A DNA stretch of 64,000 nt from an uncultured Bacilli bacterium (lineage in GTDB: Bacteria > Bacillota_I > Bacilli_A > RF39 > UBA660): the NCBI GenBank assembly GCA_934090935.1, contig CAKOKD010000002.1, positions 62,001 through 126,000 on the forward strand. The letters are read 5' to 3'. The notes under the pieces were generated by a model. It was not told the origin of the DNA and did not search any database. It saw nothing but the letters and a program-made list of their open reading frames with translations. Of the stretch, positions 61,199-64,000 are shown piece after piece (position 1 is the first letter of the stretch; each line of letters begins with the position of its first letter). A program made the position numbers and the translations under genes.

Positions 61199-62713
61199 AT
61201 GAAGAAAAGGAGTGCAATAATAGTTGCAATAGTTTTTATGATGATTGGATTTGCAGCAGTAAGTACATCATTAATAATAAATGGAAATACAAAAGTATCC
61301 GAAAACAATGAAGATTTTTCAGTAATATTTACTGCAGCTTCATTAGATGGAGAAGATGTGTATTCATCAGTAGTAGATGATACAAAAAAGACAATTACAT
61401 TTACAAGTAAAGATCTAATGAAAGTCGGAGACTCATCAATACTTACATATGAGGTAACAAACAATTCAGCAAACTATGATGCAGAAGTGCGTGTTACATG
61501 TGTACCAAAGGAAGGAACAACAGCAAAATATACAAGTATCAAGAATGAACTTGAAAATGATGCAACAGTTGTAAAAGCAAAGACTTCGTTAAATGGAACA
61601 TTAACAATAACACTTTCAAAACAATCAACGGAAGAAGTAAGTGAAGAATATACATGTTTACTAGAATTCAATGCCGCAGAAAGGAATGAAATTGCTGTAG
61701 CATCAATAAATTTATATAATTTTATGAAGAAAAATGCAGATACAACAACAGTAATAGATTATAAAGTACGTTCAGGGTCAAGTGGAACAAATGGAATATA
61801 TACAACTACTCAAACAGAAGGTAATGTACCAGTATATTACTATAGAGGAGATGCCGATAAAGTAAATAACAACATTATATTTAATAATATGTGTTGGAAG
61901 ATAATAAGAACAACGGAAACTGGTGGAATAAAAATAATATATAATGGAGTTCCAATAGATGGAAAATGTAATAATACTGGAGATGATGCTCAAGTTGGTA
62001 AAAGTGAATGGAATAAAATTCATACTGATAATGCACATGTAGGATATATGTATGGAACAGCAGGAAGTAGTACTTATGCAGCAACACATGCAAATACAAA
62101 TAATTCAGCAATAAAAACATACATAGAAAATTGGTATAGTCAAAATTTTGACGAAACAGCTACATCAAAATTAGAAGATACAATATTTTGTAATGATCGA
62201 AGTACAAAAGCATATGATGCGAATACTATAGGAGATAAATCTATGTCATCATATGGAGCATTAGGATATAGTAGTATTGCAACATTCTATAGAGCAGCAC
62301 ATAGAGCATCTTGGTATTCATCAAGTCCAAATCCAAGTTTAGCTTGTCTTAATGACAATGATAAATTTACAGTAGATAGTAAAAACGGGAACGGAAAACT
62401 TACTTATCCAGTCGGATTAATAACATTAGATGAAGTAGTCTTTGCAGGATTTAATACACATTATTCTAATGCAAATGATTACAAGGATCAAACAAATTAT
62501 TTAAATACAGATACTTATTATTGGACTTTTTCTCCTGTTATAAAATACTATGATGCTGCTGCTGAAGTAGGACTTATTGCTGTTGGTGGTGTTAGCAGTC
62601 TTACCTTCGTAGATTATAAGGGCGGTGTTCGTCCAGTTGTCTCTTTAAAATCAGGAACTATTGTAGAGCCAACTGGTGATGGAACATCAACTAATCCATA
62701 TGTAGTAAAATAA
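61199..62713 (+). CDS. surface protein with lectin-like C-terminal domain (family member 5)
   Basis: A 504-residue family member with the N-terminal membrane segment (IIVAIVFMMIGFAAVSTSLII) and shared beta domain to about 165; this half is a mosaic, its start matching gene 1 and its middle gene 2. The C-terminal domain (VPVYYYRGDADKVNNNIIFNNMCWKIIRTTETGG, IENWYSQNF, FYRAAHRASW, GLITLDEVVFAGF, then WTFSPVIKYYDAAAEVGLIAVGG and GGVRPVVSLKSG) is of a type frequent in gut Bacillota surface proteins. It is likely exported. The ligand is unknown. Confidence 0.85.
   Translation: MKKRSAIIVAIVFMMIGFAAVSTSLIINGNTKVSENNEDFSVIFTAASLDGEDVYSSVVDDTKKTITFTSKDLMKVGDSSILTYEVTNNSANYDAEVRVTCVPKEGTTAKYTSIKNELENDATVVKAKTSLNGTLTITLSKQSTEEVSEEYTCLLEFNAAERNEIAVASINLYNFMKKNADTTTVIDYKVRSGSSGTNGIYTTTQTEGNVPVYYYRGDADKVNNNIIFNNMCWKIIRTTETGGIKIIYNGVPIDGKCNNTGDDAQVGKSEWNKIHTDNAHVGYMYGTAGSSTYAATHANTNNSAIKTYIENWYSQNFDETATSKLEDTIFCNDRSTKAYDANTIGDKSMSSYGALGYSSIATFYRAAHRASWYSSSPNPSLACLNDNDKFTVDSKNGNGKLTYPVGLITLDEVVFAGFNTHYSNANDYKDQTNYLNTDTYYWTFSPVIKYYDAAAEVGLIAVGGVSSLTFVDYKGGVRPVVSLKSGTIVEPTGDGTSTNPYVVK
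62518..62665 (+). other. possible variable-region-like segment of surface protein 5
   Basis: Codon use changes from A-ending (GTA, GCA, ACA) to T-ending (GTT, GCT, GGT) over the last 45 codons before SLKSG. The stretch between WTFSPV and GGVRPVVSLK holds single variable-looking residues in a fixed frame. Evidence is weaker than for genes 2 and 4, as there is no strong GC jump. Confidence 0.3.
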
Positions 62714-62727
62714 AATTTAATAATTCT

Positions 62728-62753
62728 AAGGATAACTTTGGCTATCCTTTTTT
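62728..62753 (+). terminator. intrinsic terminator after surface gene 5
   Basis: AAGGATA pairs with TATCCTT, followed by T residues. Confidence 0.8.
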
Positions 62754-62803
62754 GTTTTACATTTTAGATTAATATTGATATATTTATATTAGGATAGTGA
62801 GTT

Positions 62804-63973
62804 ATGAAAAAGAAAGTATTTATTATTTCCTCCATTGCTTTAGCAGTATTAATTATCTTTTCATTATTTTTGATATTAAATAAAAATAATAAAAAAGAAG
62901 AGAAAACCGATATTGTTTCTACTATTATATTGGATATTAATCCAAGCATAAAATTGAATCTTGATAAAGAAGATATTGTTATTGATGCTATTGCTTTAAA
63001 TGAAGAAGCAAAAGAAATTGTTGAATATTTAAATGGCAAAGATATAAAAACAGCAATTGAAACCATAAATAGTAGATTAATTGAAAAAGAATTTATAAAA
63101 GATGATACAATTATTTTATTAAATGTTGAAGGCAAAGTTTCTTCTTCAGATGTATTAAATCTTATAAACGAAGATCTTAAAAGAAAGAACAAAGAAATAC
63201 AAATAATTGAAACTAAAGCAACTGAGTCTTCAAAACAAATAAGTGACGAATATAATATCTCAGTTAGTAAAGCAGCTTATATAGAAAGCATAATTGAAAA
63301 AAATCCTGAATTAAAAATTGAGGATTTAAAAGATAAAAGTATAACTGAAATTACAAATTTAAAAGATAACAAAAAAGAAGAAACAACTCAAACAACTACG
63401 GCAATAACAAATCCTACAGTGAAAACTACTAAGAAGACTACTATTAAAACAACAGTATCTATTCCAAGTAATCCAACAGATACAAGTGGTGTTTGGTGTA
63501 CATATAATAAGAATAAACCAGCAACATCTAAATTTGATTATCCTGCTGATATTGGACCTACTAAAGCAAAGGAATACGCTATGGCGGCCATTAACGCTAG
63601 TTCATTAGGCATTAAAGGAACTTCGCTTTCTCGTGTTGATGATAAACGTAGTTCATATTGTCTTTCATATAAATTTATGGGTTATAACGATGATAATAAA
63701 TATTATGTTACTATTGACTCTGTTACAGGTAGTGTCATTGAAAAAAGTGTAGTTCCAATGGATAAACCTAAGATTACTGAAGAAGAAGCTAAAACTATAG
63801 GTATAAATAGATTTGGAATTGATCCTAATGTTTGTGATTTTGTTCAAGCATATCTTGATATGAACAATGGAAAACTTAGATACACTTTTGCAGCTCGATG
63901 CTCAGGTACTCAATATGATTTAGAAATAGATGCTATTACAGGAGCAGTTTCAAAGGAAAGGACTTGGACTTAG
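62804..63973 (+). CDS. membrane protein with RsgI-M-like domain and PepSY repeats
   Basis: A 389-residue protein with one N-terminal membrane helix (VFIISSIALAVLIIFSLFLIL). An outer domain (STIILDINPSIKLNLDKEDIVIDAIALNEEAKEIV, then IEKEFIKDDTIILLNVEG) matches the middle domain of RsgI-type anti-sigma factors. A Thr/Lys-rich linker (about 190-225) leads to two PepSY-like repeats ending TGSVIEKS and TGAVSKERTW. No cytoplasmic sigma-binding domain is present, so it is not a standard RsgI. It may sense or inhibit at the cell surface. The start follows GTGAG. Confidence 0.8.
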   Translation: MKKKVFIISSIALAVLIIFSLFLILNKNNKKEEKTDIVSTIILDINPSIKLNLDKEDIVIDAIALNEEAKEIVEYLNGKDIKTAIETINSRLIEKEFIKDDTIILLNVEGKVSSSDVLNLINEDLKRKNKEIQIIETKATESSKQISDEYNISVSKAAYIESIIEKNPELKIEDLKDKSITEITNLKDNKKEETTQTTTAITNPTVKTTKKTTIKTTVSIPSNPTDTSGVWCTYNKNKPATSKFDYPADIGPTKAKEYAMAAINASSLGIKGTSLSRVDDKRSSYCLSYKFMGYNDDNKYYVTIDSVTGSVIEKSVVPMDKPKITEEEAKTIGINRFGIDPNVCDFVQAYLDMNNGKLRYTFAARCSGTQYDLEIDAITGAVSKERTWT

Positions 63974-64000
63974 TTGTTATATTTAAAGAGTCTCAAGTGC

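Noticed and set aside
1..64000. Mycoplasma genetic code (TGA as Trp)
   Set aside because: TGA ends ireB, the sirtuin gene and others at proper positions, and Trp is encoded by TGG throughout.
1..64000. A retroelement reverse transcriptase or its template repeat
   Set aside because: No protein with reverse transcriptase motifs and no A-rich near-copy of the variable segments was found here; if present it lies outside the window.
1..64000. Prophage or transposon
   Set aside because: No integrase, transposase, capsid or terminase gene is visible, and the duplicated surface cassette has no terminal inverted repeats.

Overview
The window is AT-rich DNA from a low-GC member of the Bacillota, most likely an uncultured gut Bacilli lineage near RF39, the Mollicutes or Erysipelotrichia. 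The evidence is a PolC-type replicase, IreB/RuvX/YrzB, the yrrM-yrrN-yrrO-greA tRNA-modification neighbourhood, a CIRCE operator before an N-domain-less ClpB, and an rpoB-rpoC pair preceded by a YbxB-like methyltransferase. Genes end in TGA as well as TAA and TAG, and Trp is TGG, so the Mycoplasma code is not used. Placement below class is inference.

Layout. 1-2.6 kb: a small ORF and a large surface protein. 2.6-10.8 kb: parE, a hypothetical gene, then ireB-ruvX-yrzB-mltG-trmR-trhP1-trhP2-greA. 10.9-11.8 kb: a second surface protein. 12-20 kb: methyltransferase, rpoB, rpoC. 20.0-20.7 kb: an intergenic island that I read as a type I toxin-antitoxin locus with two antitoxin RNA copies. 20.7-27.7 kb: an oversized polC and ugd. 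28.1-30.4 kb: a glycine-rich surface protein. 30.7-37.4 kb: ruvAB, hypotheticals, queA and tgt. 38.5-39.5 kb: rplS and lepB. 39.6-41.3 kb: a fourth surface protein. 41.6-46.6 kb: an operon of radical SAM, sirtuin, DUF488, amidase and M3 peptidase genes. 46.6-49.2 kb: an ABC-2 exporter on the minus strand. 49.4-58.8 kb: small accessory genes including CYTH fusions, a MATE-kinase fusion, a second type I toxin-antitoxin locus, a TetR regulator and an ASCH protein. 58.8-61 kb: clpB. 61.2-64 kb: a fifth surface protein and an RsgI-M/PepSY membrane protein.

The most interesting system is a dispersed family of five surface proteins (starts 257, 10955, 28149, 39615, 61199). They share an N-terminal membrane segment and beta-rich domain but carry different C-terminal modules: LamG, formylglycine-enzyme-like lectin folds, or ALK-type glycine-rich domains. 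Each is preceded by the same 33-base element containing exactly eight G residues, laid out like a -35/-10 promoter with the G tract in the spacer. This suggests slipped-strand phase variation. At least two, and perhaps four, of the proteins end in segments that look like variable regions of diversity-generating retroelements: AAC-rich, with a local GC jump that in one case runs past the stop codon. No reverse transcriptase or template repeat is in the window, so this is a hypothesis.

Other points of note: RpoB has Lys and Asp at positions 513 and 526 (E. coli numbering), which predicts intrinsic rifampicin resistance; PolC carries several large insertions; and two neighbouring genes fuse CYTH domains to an NTPase and to an HTH domain.
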